Positions 43,687 through 52,167 of a stretch of DNA of 64,000 nucleotides are shown here, piece by piece. Position numbers and translations under genes: made by a program. Position 1 is the stretch's first letter, and every line of letters starts with the position of its first letter. Below the pieces are notes generated by a model. It was not told where the DNA came from. It worked only from the letters and a program-made list of their open reading frames with translations, and ran no database searches. Origin of the DNA: Sinomonas terrae (GTDB lineage Bacteria > Actinomycetota > Actinomycetes > Actinomycetales > Micrococcaceae); assembly GCF_022539255.1 (NCBI RefSeq), contig NZ_JAKZBV010000001.1:2480001-2544000 (forward strand). The letters are read 5' to 3'.

Positions 43687-45537
43687 CTACTGCCCGTACT
43701 GGGGGTACGCGACGGGAGTTCCGGTTGACGGCGGAACGTTGTAGAGCCGCAGCGCCTGGGACATGATGCTCCGGAACACGGGACCCTGCGTAATGCCGTA
43801 GATGTTGCCCTGCGGTCTCTGGATGACGACGGCCACGATGAACCGCGGATTCTCGATCGGTGCCATGCCGATGAGCGAGGCGGTGTATCCGTCGTAGCCG
43901 GGCGTGCCGTCGTCTCGGGGCGCCTGGGACGTACCGGTCTTGGCGCCCACACGGTATCCGGGAATGCCGGCGTCCTTGACCTCGCCCATCGTCACGTCGC
44001 TCTCGAGCATGTTCTTGACGAGCTGGGAGGTCTGCGGGCTGATGACCTGGGTGGTCGGCTTGTCTGGAGTCTTGTTCTCGACGCCGTTCGATCCGATATA
44101 GCCGTCTATCAGCCTCGGCTGCACCATGGTGCCGTTGTTGGCAATCGCGTCATAGGCGCGCACAGTCTGCAGCGTGGATTGGGTGACACCCTGCCCGAAC
44201 AGCACCGTGTTCTGCTGGCGTATGTCCCATTTGTCGGGCGTTGCGAAGATCCCGGATGCCTCACCCGGAAGCCCGATGTCCGGTGCTTGGCCGATCCCGA
44301 ACTTGGTGAAGTAGTCGTACCGCTGCTGGTTCGTCAGCGCCTGGCCGGCGAGGACGGTACCGGTGTTCATCGAGTATCCGAGGATGCCCGCCAAGGTCCG
44401 CTTCTCGGTGCCGTGGGTGAAGGCGTCGCTGAAGGTCTCACCGTCGATCGTCACGGTCGGCGGAACGGTGTATTCGCTCAACGGGTTGGCCTTGCCCTCT
44501 TGGATGAGGGCGGACATGGTGAGGGCCTTCTCCACCGATCCCGGTTCGTAGGCCGCGGTAACAGCGCGAACCCCGCGATCCTTCGCGGAAGTCTTCGACG
44601 GATCATTCGGATCGACCGGGTTCGTGTCGGCCATCGCAAGGATGTCGCCCGTCTTCGCATCCATGACGATCGCGTTGCCCCACTCGGCGTGGAGCTGATC
44701 GACCGAGGACTGAACGGCCTGCTGGGCGAAGTACTGAAGATCGGAGTTGATCGTGAGCTTCACGGTCTGGCCGTTCTGGGCCGGGGTCAGATCGTCCGTC
44801 GCGACCGGGATCCGCAAGCCGTCCGCGCCGATCTCGTACGTGCGCTTCCCGTCCGTGCCGGAGAGCAGCGAATTCTGGGTCTGCTCGATTCCGGCAAGTC
44901 CGGTTCCGTCACTCCCCACGAAGCCGATGAGGTTTCCCCCCACCTCCCCCTGCGGGTAGACGCGCTGAGAGGTGCCCTCCGAGTAGACCCCGGGGAAGGC
45001 GAGGTCGGAGACGTGCTGCTCGACATCGGGCGTCACGTTGCGCGCGATGTAGTTGAACTTCTTGGTCCCAGTGACGGCCGCGGTGACTTGGTCCACAGTC
45101 ATGCTGAGCGCGCTCGCCAGATCTGAGATCGCCTGGCTTCGGGATACGGTGACGAGGTTGGTTCCGTTCCCGTCCTTCTCGGTGCGCTGATAGTCCGTGA
45201 AGTTCGACGCCACGGTTTGGTCGACTGTGATGTTGTACCGGATGACGCTCTGGGCCAGAACCTTGCCGGATGCGTCGACGATCTCGCCCCGCTCCGCGGG
45301 GAGGACAGTTGTCTGGAGGCGCTTGTCGAGCGCGGCCTGGGCGTAGCCTCCGATGTCAAGGCCCTGGACCATGACGAGCCGGCCACCGATGACCAGCAGG
45401 AGCACGAGCATCATGCCGACTCCGAGACGGAGGCGCCCGGTGACGTGTGAGGGCCTTACGGGAAATCCCCCGGGACGGCGGCCGCGTCCCGCCGTCGTGC
45501 GCCCTGTCCGCGCCGTGCTCTTGCTCGCTTTGGCCAC
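43687..45537 (-). CDS. ftsI: Septal transpeptidase FtsI/PBP3-type penicillin-binding protein
   Basis: 616 residues. A basic cytoplasmic start is followed by one membrane helix (about 38-58), a pedestal domain (ERGEIVDASGKVLAQS) and the transpeptidase domain. Active-site motifs are Ser334-X-X-Lys (GSVEK), SMN at 389-391 and KTG at 533-535. There are no PASTA repeats. It crosslinks septal wall with FtsW. It starts 46 nt after the ftsL-like gene. Confidence 0.97.
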   Translation of the reverse strand: MAKASKSTARTGRTTAGRGRRPGGFPVRPSHVTGRLRLGVGMMLVLLLVIGGRLVMVQGLDIGGYAQAALDKRLQTTVLPAERGEIVDASGKVLAQSVIRYNITVDQTVASNFTDYQRTEKDGNGTNLVTVSRSQAISDLASALSMTVDQVTAAVTGTKKFNYIARNVTPDVEQHVSDLAFPGVYSEGTSQRVYPQGEVGGNLIGFVGSDGTGLAGIEQTQNSLLSGTDGKRTYEIGADGLRIPVATDDLTPAQNGQTVKLTINSDLQYFAQQAVQSSVDQLHAEWGNAIVMDAKTGDILAMADTNPVDPNDPSKTSAKDRGVRAVTAAYEPGSVEKALTMSALIQEGKANPLSEYTVPPTVTIDGETFSDAFTHGTEKRTLAGILGYSMNTGTVLAGQALTNQQRYDYFTKFGIGQAPDIGLPGEASGIFATPDKWDIRQQNTVLFGQGVTQSTLQTVRAYDAIANNGTMVQPRLIDGYIGSNGVENKTPDKPTTQVISPQTSQLVKNMLESDVTMGEVKDAGIPGYRVGAKTGTSQAPRDDGTPGYDGYTASLIGMAPIENPRFIVAVVIQRPQGNIYGITQGPVFRSIMSQALRLYNVPPSTGTPVAYPQYGQ

Positions 45538-45583
45538 GCTTACGTCCCTTGCTCGTTCTGTCGCCCGGCGCCGGGCCTACCGG

Positions 45584-46231
45584 CTACTGGCCGGGCGTCC
45601 TCTGCTGCGGCGCGGGAACGGTCCCGCCGTTGAGCACCACCGGCGGTGCCGGGGCGGCCGGCGCCGTTGCCTTCGGCGCCGGAGATGCGGCGGGCGTCGC
45701 CTTGGCCGCGGCGTTGGTCTGCTTCAGCGCGTCCGAGGGCGACGGCGAGGGCGCGGGTGACGCGGCGTACCCCGCTACTTCGGGGGCCGCGATGACCGCA
45801 CCCTGCGGCGCGCCCTTCTGGGCAGGCGTCGGCTGGCCGGTGACGAGCAGGGTCTTCAGGTCGATCTGGCCCTTCGACGTAGCCGCCACCATTCCCAATT
45901 GTGCCGCCCGAGCTGCCAGATTCTGGGGAGCCTCGTAGTTTTGGACACGCTGCTGCAGGTCTTGGTTCTGCTGCTCTAGCGAGAGCTGCTGGTTCCTGAG
46001 CTCCACGAGCTGGTACTGCCCGGACGTAACGGAGATGTTGAGCACGAGCACGGCGATGAGCGCCACGGCGAGGACGCCGAGGCAGAAGATGGCGAAGGGA
46101 GCGCGGCGGCGCACGGGGAGAGTGCGGACGAGCGAGAGGGGTGCCCGTTGGGGCGTACTCGCTGGTGCGGGGCGTCCCGCGACGGCGGAGGTGCCCGACG
46201 TCATGGCCTTCGTCTGGGCTGCTGCGCTCAT
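45584..46231 (-). CDS. ftsL: FtsL-like divisome protein with long Pro/Ala-rich tail
   Basis: 215 residues. A basic N terminus is followed by one membrane helix (about 45-66), then a short coiled coil (ELRNQQLSLEQQNQDLQQRV), as in FtsL/septum-formation-initiator proteins. FtsL usually ends near 110-130 residues. Here a Pro/Ala/Ser-rich extracytoplasmic tail of ~85 residues follows (for example ASPAPSPSPSDALK). Position between rsmH and ftsI is the standard ftsL slot. The start overlaps the rsmH stop (ATGA). Confidence 0.88.
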   Translation of the reverse strand: MSAAAQTKAMTSGTSAVAGRPAPASTPQRAPLSLVRTLPVRRRAPFAIFCLGVLAVALIAVLVLNISVTSGQYQLVELRNQQLSLEQQNQDLQQRVQNYEAPQNLAARAAQLGMVAATSKGQIDLKTLLVTGQPTPAQKGAPQGAVIAAPEVAGYAASPAPSPSPSDALKQTNAAAKATPAASPAPKATAPAAPAPPVVLNGGTVPAPQQRTPGQ

Positions 46232-47226
46232 CGTGTGCTCCTGACCTTGATGCGTTCGGCGGCTCGCAATCGGGCCGAGGCGGCCCGAGGGTTTTCTTCG
46301 ATCTCTTCGGCGGTCGGAACCTCGGTGCCCCGAGTCACGACCTTCAGCTCCGGTCGATGCTCCTCGAGCTCGACCGGGAAACCCGGAGGGGCGGTGGAGC
46401 GCGACCGGGATTGGAGGGCGTTCTTGACGATCCTGTCCTCGAGCGAGTGATAGGACATCACCACGATTCGTCCCCCGAGACGGAGCGAGTCGACTGCTGC
46501 CGGCACTGCCCTCTCAAGGACATCCAGTTCCTCGTTCACCTCGATGCGGAGCGCTTGGAACGTCCGCTTGGCCGGATGCCCTCCGGTGCGTGCTGCGCTG
46601 GCCGGCACGACCGCGCGGATCGCGTCCACAAGCTCGCCGGTGGTGGCGAAAGGACGGGCGGCACGCTCCTCGACGATGCGCCGCGCGATCCTCCCCGCGA
46701 ACTTCTCCTCGCCCCATGCCCGGATGATGCGAATGAGGTCCTCGACCGAATAGGTGTTTACGACGTCGGCTGCGGTGTGGCCCCGACTCGTGTCCATACG
46801 CATGTCGAGCGGCGCGTCATACGAGTAGGCGAAGCCCCTCTCGCGCTCGTCGAGCTGAAGGGACGAGACACCGAGATCCATGAGGACGCCGTCTGCGCCG
46901 TCCAGCCTCTGGCGGTCGAGGACTTCGGGAATCTCGTCGTAGACGGCGTGGACGAGCTGGGCACGTTCACCGAAGGGTGCAAGCCGTTCGCCTGCAAGAC
47001 GGAGCGCCTGCTCGTCACGGTCGATCCCGACGAGCGTCACGTCCTCGAAGCGCTCGAGGATCGCCTCGCTGTGGCCGCCCATGCCGAGGGTCGCATCGAC
47101 GACGACGGGAGCCCGGCCGGCGTCCCGAGCGGCCTCAACACCCGGGGTCAGGAGAGCCACGCAGCGCTCCTTGAGCACCGGGACGTGCCGCTCGGATGTC
47201 GGGCGGTCGTCGTCCTGCTGCGGCAT
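46228..47226 (-). CDS. rsmH: 16S rRNA m4C1402 methyltransferase
   Basis: 332 residues. SAM-binding block DATLGMGGHSEAIL, GIDRDEQAL, MDLGVSSLQLDERERGFAY and SYHSLEDRIVKN are family motifs. The start is ATG 47226 because AAAGGAGG lies 5 nt upstream. The open frame continues 51 codons further toward mraZ, but that part is low-complexity and partly built of a duplicated DNA segment. Confidence 0.97.
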   Translation of the reverse strand: MPQQDDDRPTSERHVPVLKERCVALLTPGVEAARDAGRAPVVVDATLGMGGHSEAILERFEDVTLVGIDRDEQALRLAGERLAPFGERAQLVHAVYDEIPEVLDRQRLDGADGVLMDLGVSSLQLDERERGFAYSYDAPLDMRMDTSRGHTAADVVNTYSVEDLIRIIRAWGEEKFAGRIARRIVEERAARPFATTGELVDAIRAVVPASAARTGGHPAKRTFQALRIEVNEELDVLERAVPAAVDSLRLGGRIVVMSYHSLEDRIVKNALQSRSRSTAPPGFPVELEEHRPELKVVTRGTEVPTAEEIEENPRAASARLRAAERIKVRSTR

Positions 47227-47277
47227 GTCCCCTCCTTTTGTGCCGTATTGCCCTCTACTGCCGTCGTCCTGCTGCGG
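47208..47277. repeat. 16-bp direct repeat at the rsmH start
   Basis: CGTCGTCCTGCTGCGG occurs at 47208-47223 and 47262-47277, 54 nt apart. The first copy encodes PQQDD at the rsmH N terminus. Confidence 0.85.
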
Positions 47278-47383
47278 TGAGCCGGGATCCCCCTCCGCAC
47301 CGTGGGTCCCTCCCTGGCTCCGGGGAAGGTGAGCCAGGACGGGGCCGCGGGCGGCTGGAGATCTCGGTCCGCCGACCATTGCC

Positions 47384-47815
47384 TCAGAGAAGCCCGGGCA
47401 GGGCCTCTTCGTCGGTGTCCGAGAAGGAGGCTTCCTTCTCGGCGAGGTAGTCCTCCCATGCCTGGGCGTCCCAGATCTCAGCCCGGGAACCTACGCCGAT
47501 CACGGCCAGGTCCCGGTCCAGACCCGCGTACTTCCGCAGGTTCTGGGGGATCGTGACGCGCCCCTGCTTGTCGGGCACCTCATCAGAGGCTCCAGACAGG
47601 AAGACCCGGAGGTAATCACGGGACTGACGCGAAGAGATAGGGGCTTCTCGCATCTGCTCGTGAATCCGTTCGAACTCTTTCTGGCTGAAGACGTAGAGAC
47701 AGCGTTCCTGGCCCCGTGTCAGAACCAGCCCGTCGGCCAGCTCGTCGCGGTATTTGGCCGGGAGGATGAGCCGACCCTTCTCGTCCAGGCGCGGCGAATA
47801 CGTACCGAGCAACAT
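47384..47815 (-). CDS. mraZ: Transcriptional regulator MraZ
   Basis: 143 residues, two AbrB-like swapped-hairpin domains: MLLGTYSPRLDEKGRLILP when read as the first block, and DKQGRVTIPQNLRKYAGL as the second. MraZ binds repeated boxes in its own promoter and controls the division-cell wall cluster. ATG 47815 matches the usual family start; GTG 47827 is an alternative. Phased AGTGG boxes overlap its promoter. Confidence 0.96.
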   Translation of the reverse strand: MLLGTYSPRLDEKGRLILPAKYRDELADGLVLTRGQERCLYVFSQKEFERIHEQMREAPISSRQSRDYLRVFLSGASDEVPDKQGRVTIPQNLRKYAGLDRDLAVIGVGSRAEIWDAQAWEDYLAEKEASFSDTDEEALPGLL

Positions 47816-47863
47816 CGGCACCACCACCCGTCTGGCCCGAGGGGCTGCACGTCCCTATTCCGT

Positions 47864-47913
47864 CCACTTCCCTCTTACAGCCACCACTTTACTCCACTCT
47901 TCTCCCCGGTCAA
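47864..47913 (-). promoter_or_regulatory. mraZ promoter with phased MraZ-type boxes
   Basis: -35 TTGACC (47913-47908), a 16-bp spacer, -10 TAAAGT (47891-47886). AGTGG boxes lie at 47898-47894, 47888-47884 and 47868-47864, that is offsets of 10 and 20 nt. MraZ in other bacteria binds short GTGG/TGGG repeats with 10-nt period; binding here is inferred. Confidence 0.7.
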
Positions 47914-47949
47914 CGCGACACGGCAGCTTTCTTCTTTCGATGCACACGT

Positions 47950-47981
47950 AAAAACCCCGGAATCTCGCGAGAGAGCCGGGG
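47950..47981 (-). terminator. Intrinsic terminator upstream of the mraZ promoter
   Basis: CCCCGG/CCGGGG arms with inner TCTC/GAGA, followed on the minus strand by T5. It blocks read-through into the cell-wall cluster. Confidence 0.75.
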
Positions 47982-48057
47982 TGGGGGGAAGTGGGGGCGC
48001 AGTGGAGGGCCAGGGAGGCCCGACGAGCCGTCCGAAGCCGCGCTCAGCCACACCGAG

Positions 48058-48110
48058 CGCCGCAGAGCGTGTTAAAGCGCCGCAGAGCGCGTTAAAGAGC
48101 GCGTTAAAAG
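48058..48110. repeat. 20-bp tandem repeats, about 2.6 copies
   Basis: CGCCGCAGAGCGTGTTAAAG (48058-48077) and a copy with T changed to C (48078-48097), then the partial copy AGCGCGTTAAAAG. Confidence 0.9.
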
Positions 48111-48140
48111 GTGCGGGACCCGCCAAAAGCGGGTCCCGCA
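48106..48140 (-). terminator. Terminator after the DUF3040 gene
   Basis: A perfect 12-bp stem (48112-48123 with 48129-48140), loop CAAAA, followed on the minus strand by CCTTTT. Confidence 0.8.
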
Positions 48141-48202
48141 GAAACTAGGTCAAGCCAGCTGGGGAGCGAAGTGGGGAGGAAAGTGGGGGGCCCTTCACGC
48201 CC

Positions 48203-48562
48203 TCAGCCCTGTTCCCTCCGGCGCTCGTCCCAGCGCGCCTCGAGCCGGGAGAGGAACCCGCTCTTGGGGCGCCCTCCGCGCGAGGCGCGCATCCTGCCCG
48301 GCCGCCTCAACGTCGCGTAGTAGACGCTCGCACCCATAATCAGAAATCCGATGACCCCGACAAACACGTTTGAGAACTGGACCCCGCCCAAGAGCAGGAC
48401 CAAGAGTCCCACGATGCCGCCGAGCACTCCCAGGACGACGTGACGCGTCGAGAATCGGCGTAGCGCGTCAGCCCCCATGGAGTCCGCGAATTTGGGGTCT
48501 TCCTCGTGCAGCTGCTTCTCCAGCTGCTCGAGCATCTTCTGTTCGTGCTCGGAGAGAGGCAT
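48203..48562 (-). CDS. DUF3040 membrane protein
   Basis: 119 residues. It begins MPLSEHEQKMLEQLEKQL with EEDPKFADSM, the DUF3040 signature. Two adjacent membrane helices (about 42-60 and 65-85) and a basic cytoplasmic tail follow. The family lies upstream of mraZ in many actinobacteria; function unknown. AAGGAG precedes ATG 48562. It has its own terminator. Confidence 0.92.
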   Translation of the reverse strand: MPLSEHEQKMLEQLEKQLHEEDPKFADSMGADALRRFSTRHVVLGVLGGIVGLLVLLLGGVQFSNVFVGVIGFLIMGASVYYATLRRPGRMRASRGGRPKSGFLSRLEARWDERRREQG

Positions 48563-48755
48563 CGCGACTCCTTCTTGCTTACTGCGACGGACACAGGACC
48601 GCCATCAGCACAACGCACCGGACCGACGTCCAGTTCCGCGAGCATCGGTTGGGGCTCAACGAGCTGCCCCGCCCGTCCGTGATCGTTGTCCGGCTGCCCG
48701 CCGATTCGATGCTTCACCGATATTCAAGGTCTTTTAAGGATATGCTTTCGGGTTC

Positions 48756-50063
48756 TCATCCAAAAGGGGCCGTGGGTTCATCGGGCCCTTTCGCGGCGTC
48801 CGGGAGAGAGGGCGGACGACGCCGTTCCTCACCGTCGTCCAGAAGGCTCGCCGGGCGGAGGGAAGAGTTCCCGAAGCGGGCAGTCACAGCATCGAGGGCC
48901 TGCTCGGCCGTCCGCCAGTTGTCGTCACGCCGTTCCAGGCTCAGCTGGACGGCGCCACCTCCGCGAGCGAGACGCTCGCCTCGGAGCCCGATGAGGCGGA
49001 CACTCTGCGGCCGCGGGCCGAGAGCTGCGAGAAGACGGACCCCCTCCTCGAACAGCACTTGGGCCGAGTCGGTGGGAACTGTCAGCGCCCTCGACCTGGA
49101 GAGCGTGGAGAAGTCGGCGTAGCGAAGCTTGAGGGCAACAGTTCCGGCTTCGAGCCCAGCGGAGCGAAGGCGACCCGCAATGCGATGGGCGAGCCTCAGG
49201 AGCTCGCGGCGCAGCACCGAATCCTCCGTCACGTCCACGCCGAACGTCTCCTCGGCGCCGATGCTCTTCTCATCACGCTGGGGCGTGACGCGCCGGTCGT
49301 CTATTCCCCAACTGAGCGCCTTCGCGTGCAGCCCGGACGCGCCGAGCATCCTCTGGAGCGTGGAGTCGGGCGTGTGAGCGAGGTCGGCAACAGTGTGGAT
49401 GCCGAGCCGTGCGAGCACCTCTGCCGTCTTGCCGCCGATGCCCCACAGCGCATTGACCGGCAGGGAGTGCAGATAGGGAACCGTCTCCTCCGGGCGGATG
49501 ACGAGGAGGCCGTCTGGCTTGCAGCGTGCTGAAGCGATCTTCGCCACGAACTTGCTGGATGCGACGCCCACAGACGCAGTGAGACCCAATCGTTCACGTA
49601 CGGCAGCCTTGATCGAAGCGGCAATCTTCTCGGGCGCCCCGAGCCGCCGGACAGCTCCTGAGACGTCGAGGAACGCTTCGTCCACGCTCAGCGGCTCCAC
49701 GAGGTCGGTGTATTCGCCAAGGAGCTTCATGAGCTCCCGCGAGGCCTCGTAGTACAGCGCGTGCCGGGGCTCCACGACGATCGCCCGTGGACACAGCCGC
49801 AACGCGTTCGCCATGGGCATCGCGCTGCGCACACCGTAGGCCCGTGCCTCATAGCTCGCCGAGAGCACCACGGAGCGTTCCGAGGGAAAGCCGACGATCA
49901 CCAGCTTGCCACGCAGGTCAGGACGTTCCCGCTGCTCGACGCCCACGAAGAACGCGTCCATGTCGACGTGGAGGATTCCGCGGCGGCGAAGGTCCTCGAG
50001 AGGTTCGACCAAAGGGCCCCCGCTCGCTCCCCCGCCGACTCCCCCGGCGTCCTGCGTATCCAC
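48756..50063 (-). CDS. dinB: DNA polymerase IV (Y family)
   Basis: 435 residues, a little longer than E. coli Pol IV. Catalytic carboxylates are in HVDMDAFFVGVEQ and LSVDEAFLDVSG; the helix-hairpin-helix ALWGIGGKTAEVLARLG and the little-finger domain follow. A disordered C-terminal tail of ~50 residues lacks a clear beta-clamp motif. GTG 50063 is 6 nt after TAGCAT, indicating leaderless mRNA. No LexA box was noticed in the short upstream region. Confidence 0.95.
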   Translation of the reverse strand: MDTQDAGGVGGGASGGPLVEPLEDLRRRGILHVDMDAFFVGVEQRERPDLRGKLVIVGFPSERSVVLSASYEARAYGVRSAMPMANALRLCPRAIVVEPRHALYYEASRELMKLLGEYTDLVEPLSVDEAFLDVSGAVRRLGAPEKIAASIKAAVRERLGLTASVGVASSKFVAKIASARCKPDGLLVIRPEETVPYLHSLPVNALWGIGGKTAEVLARLGIHTVADLAHTPDSTLQRMLGASGLHAKALSWGIDDRRVTPQRDEKSIGAEETFGVDVTEDSVLRRELLRLAHRIAGRLRSAGLEAGTVALKLRYADFSTLSRSRALTVPTDSAQVLFEEGVRLLAALGPRPQSVRLIGLRGERLARGGGAVQLSLERRDDNWRTAEQALDAVTARFGNSSLRPASLLDDGEERRRPPSLPDAAKGPDEPTAPFG

Positions 50064-50069
50064 TCCTCC

Positions 50070-50075
50070 ATGCTA
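50070..50075 (-). promoter_or_regulatory. -10 element TAGCAT for dinB, leaderless
   Basis: TAGCAT, 6 nt (GGAGGA), then GTG 50063. The purine-rich spacer is too close to act as a ribosome binding site. Confidence 0.5.
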
Positions 50076-50095
50076 GGCCGCCGGCCCGCGCCCCT

Positions 50096-50101
50096 TAGAC
50101 T
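50096..50101 (+). promoter_or_regulatory. -10 element TAGACT for the lipoprotein gene
   Basis: It predicts a start near 50108 and a ~30-nt leader that includes AGGAGG. Confidence 0.5.
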
Positions 50102-50138
50102 TGACCGGGACTCAGGCCGGAACAACAGGAGGATGCGA

Positions 50139-50702
50139 GTGACAGTGCCGAGAATGACAGCGCCGTTGAGGGATCGTCGCGGAGGGCTGATCGGGGTCAT
50201 CGCCGTCGTCGCCCTGCTTCTCGCCGGCTGCTCCGACTCAGGCACGACCAACGCGCAGTCGGCGTCTTCCCCGACCGCATCTGCAACGCCCGCTGCCACA
50301 GCGACGGACACCGCGTCGCCGACGGTCAGCGCGAGCGACACCCCGTCGTCGTCCGCTTCCTCCACGGTCAACGCCCTCGTCCCCGGCTTCCCCACCAAGG
50401 TCATCCCGATCATGCCGGGTTCGACCCCGCTCTCGACGAGCTACGACGCCACGACCAACCCGGCCAAGGCCTCTCTCATCGCCTCGACTTCCGCAACTTC
50501 CGCCCAGATCCTCTCCTACTACTCAGGTCAGTTCACCGGCCAGGGCTTCACCGCGGTGTCGCCTACGAAGGTCGGTTCGACCGATAGCCAGGACTTCGTG
50601 CGCTCGAACGGCAAGGAGACAGTGAACGTCGCCGTTGTCGTCGTCGACGGACGCACGACCTACACCGTCGGCGCCTCCGTGAACCCCTCAGCCCTCCAGT
50701 AG
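50139..50702 (+). CDS. Secreted lipoprotein, unknown function
   Basis: 187 residues from GTG 50139. An N-terminal signal helix ends in the lipobox LLLAGC. A Ser/Thr/Ala-rich spacer (~45 residues) follows, then a domain of ~110 residues ending TYTVGASVNPSALQ. GTG 50139 has AGGAGG with a 6-nt spacer, whereas ATG 50133 touches it. It is processed by LspA (gene at 28 kb) if lipidated. It lies 1 nt before the polyprenyl synthase gene, so it is co-transcribed with it. I do not recognise the C-terminal domain. Confidence 0.88.
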   Translation: MTVPRMTAPLRDRRGGLIGVIAVVALLLAGCSDSGTTNAQSASSPTASATPAATATDTASPTVSASDTPSSSASSTVNALVPGFPTKVIPIMPGSTPLSTSYDATTNPAKASLIASTSATSAQILSYYSGQFTGQGFTAVSPTKVGSTDSQDFVRSNGKETVNVAVVVVDGRTTYTVGASVNPSALQ

Positions 50703-50703
50703 C

Positions 50704-51807
50704 ATGGCGGCGCACGCAGCCACGTCTGCCCAGCAGGACGAACAGGCTCGCTATCGCGAGTCCCTCGCGCAAGAGCTCAGCCGCTTCATCGAGGCACGGG
50801 CCGCGGCGATGGCTCGAGTCTCGCCCGACGTCGCTCCCCTCATGGAAGCGATCTCCGGCCTCGTCACCGGCGGGAAGCGGCTGCGTGCGCTCTTCTGCTA
50901 CTGGGGCTGGCGCGGCGCCGGGGGCGAAGTCCTCGGCCGGGACGCAGTTCAGGCCGGTGTCGCGCTCGAACTCTTCCAAGGCGCTGCGCTCATCCACGAT
51001 GACATCATCGATCGCTCCGACATCCGCCGGGGCGGTCCCAGCGTGCACCGGCGGTTCGGGCAGCTGCACCGGGACAGCCGCTGGGCCCTCGACGAAGAGC
51101 GGTTCGGCCAGGCGGCCGCGATCCTCACTGGCGATCTCTGCCTCTCCTTCTGCGAGGAGGCTTTCACTGCGATCGGCTCGGCGGCGGGTTCGACGACGTC
51201 CGCGCGCCGCATCTTCAACACGATGCGCGCCGAAGTGATGGCCGGCCAATACCTCGACATCCTTGAGGAGGTCGTCGGGCCGGGCCGGCCCCGAAACGAG
51301 GCTGTGGCAGCCGCGGCGAACGTCATCCGCTACAAGTCCGCCAAGTATTCGACCGAGCATCCGCTCGCTATCGGGGCCGCGCTCGCTGGCGCCGACGAGG
51401 AACTGCTCGCCGCGTACTCGCGCTTCTCGCTCCCGCTCGGCGAGGCCTTCCAGCTGCGGGACGACGTCCTCGGCGTCTTCGGAGACCCGCAGACAACGGG
51501 CAAGCCCGCCGGCGACGACCTGCGCGAGGGCAAGCGAACGGTGCTCGTCGCCTATGCGCTTGAACGGTCGACGGCGGAGGGTGCGGCGCTGCTCGAGCGA
51601 AGCCTGGGCCGGCAGGACCTCACCGACGACGACGTCGAGCGTCTGAGGGAGGTCATCGCCACCAGCGGTGCGCTCGACGCGACCGAGACGCTCATCGAGC
51701 GTCTCTCGACGCGCGCCTTCGAGGCGCTCGGCGAACTCACCATTCCTGGGGATGTCCGCACCGCGCTCCAGAGCCTCGGCCTCGCCGCCGTCCAGCGCGC
51801 GGCCTGA
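50704..51807 (+). CDS. idsA2: Polyprenyl diphosphate synthase (IdsA2-like)
   Basis: 367 residues, trans-isoprenyl diphosphate synthase. First Asp-rich motif DDIID at 99-103, second DDVLGVFGD near 257; GGKRLRALFCYWG is the IPP-binding region. Large residues before the first motif suggest a short-to-medium product, such as geranylgeranyl diphosphate. It could feed carotenoid, menaquinone or carrier lipids. It corresponds by position to Rv2173 of M. tuberculosis and is convergent with the Rv2175c-like gene 6 nt away. Confidence 0.9.
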   Translation: MAAHAATSAQQDEQARYRESLAQELSRFIEARAAAMARVSPDVAPLMEAISGLVTGGKRLRALFCYWGWRGAGGEVLGRDAVQAGVALELFQGAALIHDDIIDRSDIRRGGPSVHRRFGQLHRDSRWALDEERFGQAAAILTGDLCLSFCEEAFTAIGSAAGSTTSARRIFNTMRAEVMAGQYLDILEEVVGPGRPRNEAVAAAANVIRYKSAKYSTEHPLAIGAALAGADEELLAAYSRFSLPLGEAFQLRDDVLGVFGDPQTTGKPAGDDLREGKRTVLVAYALERSTAEGAALLERSLGRQDLTDDDVERLREVIATSGALDATETLIERLSTRAFEALGELTIPGDVRTALQSLGLAAVQRAA

Positions 51808-51813
51808 GCCGCC

Positions 51814-52167
51814 CTACCAGGCGAGGATCTGCGCCCGGCGTCGGATCTCGGTCTTCCGCCCCTGGCGGAGGGCGTCGATCGGCCGCCCACCGAGCGAGTC
51901 GTCGGGCGTGAAGAGCCATGTGATGAGCTCTTCGTCCGAGAAGCCGGCATCGGCGAGGACCGCAATGGTGCCCTTGAGGCTGTCCACCACATGGTCGCCG
52001 TCGATGAAAAGCGCCGGAACCGAGCGGATCCCCCGCTCCCCGATCCGGAGGGCTACGAGCGCCCGCTCATCCAAGAGCCCGTGCACCTTGGTGATCTTGC
52101 AGCCCAGCCTTTCGGCAATTTCGGGCAACGGAAGCCACTCTGACACCAGCTCTTCAATCTCACTCAC
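51814..52167 (-). CDS. Rv2175c-like winged-helix DNA-binding protein
   Basis: 117 residues. WLPLPEIAERLGCKITKVHGLLDERAL is a helix-turn-helix when read in two parts, and VPALFIDGDHVVDSLKGTI is the family C-terminal block. In M. tuberculosis Rv2175c is a DNA-binding substrate of PknL, encoded beside it. The same pair occurs here, with a PASTA kinase 1.4 kb away. GTG 52167 gives the usual length; a start at 52200 is possible. Confidence 0.88.
   Translation of the reverse strand: MSEIEELVSEWLPLPEIAERLGCKITKVHGLLDERALVALRIGERGIRSVPALFIDGDHVVDSLKGTIAVLADAGFSDEELITWLFTPDDSLGGRPIDALRQGRKTEIRRRAQILAW

Larger units (their letters stand above)
47816..48202 (-). other. 387-nt control region upstream of mraZ
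   Basis: No gene is seen here. Reading toward mraZ it holds the hairpin after the DUF3040 gene (48140-48106), 20-bp tandem repeats (48110-48058), a second T-tailed hairpin (47981-47950), the mraZ promoter with AGTGG boxes (47913-47864), and a ~65-nt leader. Confidence 0.8.

Noticed and set aside
48563..48755. Small gene between dinB and the DUF3040 gene
   Set aside because: The 193-nt gap has no frame with a start, ribosome binding site and coding bias.
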